A stretch of 5,483 nt of DNA from Pseudomonadota bacterium (lineage in GTDB: Bacteria; Pseudomonadota; Alphaproteobacteria; Rhizobiales; Xanthobacteraceae): the NCBI GenBank assembly GCA_021779635.1, contig JAJYAH010000530.1, positions 1-5,483 on the forward strand, read 5' to 3'. The notes below the pieces were generated by a model, which was not told the origin of the DNA, did no database searches, and worked only from the letters and a program-made list of their open reading frames with translations. Positions within the stretch are counted from its first letter, which is position 1, and each line of letters opens with the position of its first letter. Below, in pieces: positions 4,177 through 5,483 of the stretch. A program made the translations under genes and the position numbers.

Positions 4177-5446
4177 GCTTGCCGACATCCAGGCTTTGAA
4201 ACGTGAATTTGTGCCGGCGGATGACATGCCGAGCGATGACGTGCCGATGCCGGATACAATCCCGCCGAGCGCGGACAGCGAGCCGATTATCGAGCCCATG
4301 ATCACCACCGGCACGCCAGCCGCAAAGCCGCGCCAGGCCGCACCGCCGCCGGATATCCTGCCATTCGAAACTTTCGACGCCTCGCAATGGGAAGGCGTGC
4401 CGATCGAACCCCGGCGCTGGATCGCACATAACCGGATTCCGGTTGGCGAACCCGGGATCATGAGCGGCGACGGCGGCACCGGAAAGACCAAACTTGCGCT
4501 GCAACTCGCGGTCACAATCGCGGCCGGCCTGCAGGATTGGGTTGGCGCCGTGGTCGACGCCCAGGGCCCGGTCATAGTATTTTCGGCCGAAGAAAAATTG
4601 AAAGAGATGCACCGCCGCGTTCTCGACGTCACCGAGCACCGCGGGCTTTCGTTCAAGGATCTTCGCGGCGGTCTGCATTTCATTTGCGACCAGGACAACA
4701 CGGTTTTGGGCGCGTGCGACCGCAACGGCATTGTGCAGCCCACTATGCCACTCTTGCGCCTCGAAAAGACCGTGGCGGCAATCCGGCCGGCGCTTGTCAT
4801 CGTCGAGAACGCGGCAGACGTCTACAGCGGCAACGAAAGCGACCGTCCCAACGTCACCCGATTTGTCCGCGGTATTTTGGGCCGCCTTACCGTGCCCTGC
4901 GAATCCACCATCATGTTGATCCAGCATCCGAGCGTATCGGGCTTGGCCGACGGCACCGGGCGCGCTGGCTCGACGGGATGGAATAATTCCGGCCGATGGC
5001 GCTGCAACTTTACCAAAATCACCGCCGACGGCGAACAGCTGCGTCAGCTGGAAATCATCAAGAATAATTATGGCCCCGACGGCGAGAAAACCCAATTGCG
5101 ATGGCACCGCGGCGTTTTCGTGCCAGACGCGCCGGGATCCAGCCTCGAGCGCGCAGCCGCCCAGCGCGACATCGACGAGCTATTCCTGAGACTGCTCGAG
5201 CAGCGCAACGCGCAGGGCCGATGGATAACGACGAGCAAGGCCACGGGCTATGCGCCGAAGGAACTGGCGATGATGCCAGGGGCCCAAGGTGTCACCGCGG
5301 CTGCACTCGCCAGCGCGATGGAGCGCCTGTTGAGCGAGCCTCGACGGATCATCACCGAGACCTATGGGCCACCTTCAAAGCTTCGCCAGCGGCTCGTTAT
5401 CGTGTCTGCCAACCGCCTTCCAACTACCCTACCAACCGCCGATTGA
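4166..5446 (+). CDS. RepA-like RecA-fold AAA ATPase with C-terminal winged-helix region, probable replicative helicase
   Basis: The 426-residue protein fits the RepA/AAA_25-type ATPases of plasmids, phages and islands, hexameric helicases or DNA-dependent ATPases. Residues 1-75 are a Pro/Asp-rich tail. The RecA-like core follows, with Walker A GDGGTGKT (101-108, Lys107) in PGIMSGDGGTGKTKLALQLA. The Walker B strand ALVIVENAADVYSGNESDR (209-227) has Glu214 where the family normally has Asp. IQHPS (252-256) is followed by GRAGSTGWNNSGRWR (265-279), the usual HPS...GSTGW.N..R.R signature. About 325-410 look like a winged helix (DIDELFLRLLEQR ... AAALASAMERLL). ATG 4166 overlaps the previous gene by 11 bases and has GGAG (4154-4157) at 8-base spacing; the open frame back to 3755 runs through that gene and is not used. 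The end, LPTTLPTAD, stops within a run of CCAACC repeats that continues past the stop, so the tail may be shortened by a frameshift. Helicase function is inferred. Confidence 0.85.
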   Translation: MSLKLADIQALKREFVPADDMPSDDVPMPDTIPPSADSEPIIEPMITTGTPAAKPRQAAPPPDILPFETFDASQWEGVPIEPRRWIAHNRIPVGEPGIMSGDGGTGKTKLALQLAVTIAAGLQDWVGAVVDAQGPVIVFSAEEKLKEMHRRVLDVTEHRGLSFKDLRGGLHFICDQDNTVLGACDRNGIVQPTMPLLRLEKTVAAIRPALVIVENAADVYSGNESDRPNVTRFVRGILGRLTVPCESTIMLIQHPSVSGLADGTGRAGSTGWNNSGRWRCNFTKITADGEQLRQLEIIKNNYGPDGEKTQLRWHRGVFVPDAPGSSLERAAAQRDIDELFLRLLEQRNAQGRWITTSKATGYAPKELAMMPGAQGVTAAALASAMERLLSEPRRIITETYGPPSKLRQRLVIVSANRLPTTLPTAD

Positions 5447-5480
5447 GCTTCCAACCACGGTGCCAACCGCTATGCCAACC
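5409..5480 (+). repeat. CCAACC repeats at 11-12 bp phasing: iteron-like or Pro-Thr coding repeat
   Basis: CCAACC occurs at 5409, 5432, 5451, 5463 and 5475, with the near match CCAACT at 5420. Start-to-start distances are 11, 12, 19, 12 and 12, close to one or two helical turns. The best units read TGCCAACCGC. The array begins within the ATPase gene, continues past its stop, and is cut by the window edge. Origin iterons commonly sit next to replication protein genes with this phasing. Equally, CCAACC encodes Pro-Thr and could be the degenerate tail of the protein. The array is seen directly; both interpretations are inference. Confidence 0.6.
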
Positions 5481-5483
5481 GCC

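Noticed and set aside
3598..5107. Long minus-strand frames of 400 and 347 residues
   Set aside because: They lie opposite coupled plus-strand genes with recognisable motifs (Walker A, HPS, GSTGW) and show only shadow composition.
5409..5483. CCAACC array as a CRISPR array
   Set aside because: Units are only about 6-10 bases with spacers of a few bases; CRISPR repeats are much longer with spacers of about 30 bases, and no cas gene is present.

Overview
The window carries the left end of an integrative mobile element in a GC-rich genome, most probably an alphaproteobacterium of the Rhizobiales (Bradyrhizobium/Rhodopseudomonas-like). That placement is inferred from base composition and from the style of the small accessory proteins; no search was run.

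Layout. Positions 1-518 look like flanking DNA: the start of a small membrane or exported protein on the minus strand (1-62), then about 450 bases with no gene I can support. At 519-569 lies the 3' part of a tRNA-Asn(GTT) gene on the minus strand: CCA end, T arm, variable loop and a complete anticodon arm. It stops abruptly where the D arm should begin. This is the expected scar at one end of an element that integrated in the tRNA gene. A complete tRNA-Asn copy is therefore predicted at the far end, beyond the window. Everything to the right reads on the plus strand: a P4-type tyrosine integrase (739-2055), an unrecognised basic protein (2060-2674), an AlpA/excisionase-like winged HTH protein (2770-2970), and a tightly packed set of four genes (3060-5446) linked by short overlaps. 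These four encode an orphan TSCPD-like domain protein, a PC4-like putative ssDNA-binding protein, a Cys-containing small protein of unknown function, and a RepA-like RecA-fold ATPase with a C-terminal winged-helix-like region.

How it may work. Integrase and the HTH protein would form the integration/excision and control module. The ATPase with the PC4-like protein looks like a replication module. Non-coding signals fit a self-controlling element: three copies of GCCCACAC around the integrase start, a 9-bp inverted repeat before the HTH gene, and CCAACC units at roughly 11-12 bp phasing at the right edge. No capsid, packaging, conjugation, defence or cargo gene is visible, so phage, phage satellite and small integrative plasmid-like element remain open. 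The most notable points are the tRNA/att junction, the integrase-start repeats, the orphan TSCPD + PC4 + helicase operon, a Walker B Asp-to-Glu change, a 12-bp in-frame duplication, and the repeat and possible frameshift at the helicase 3' end.
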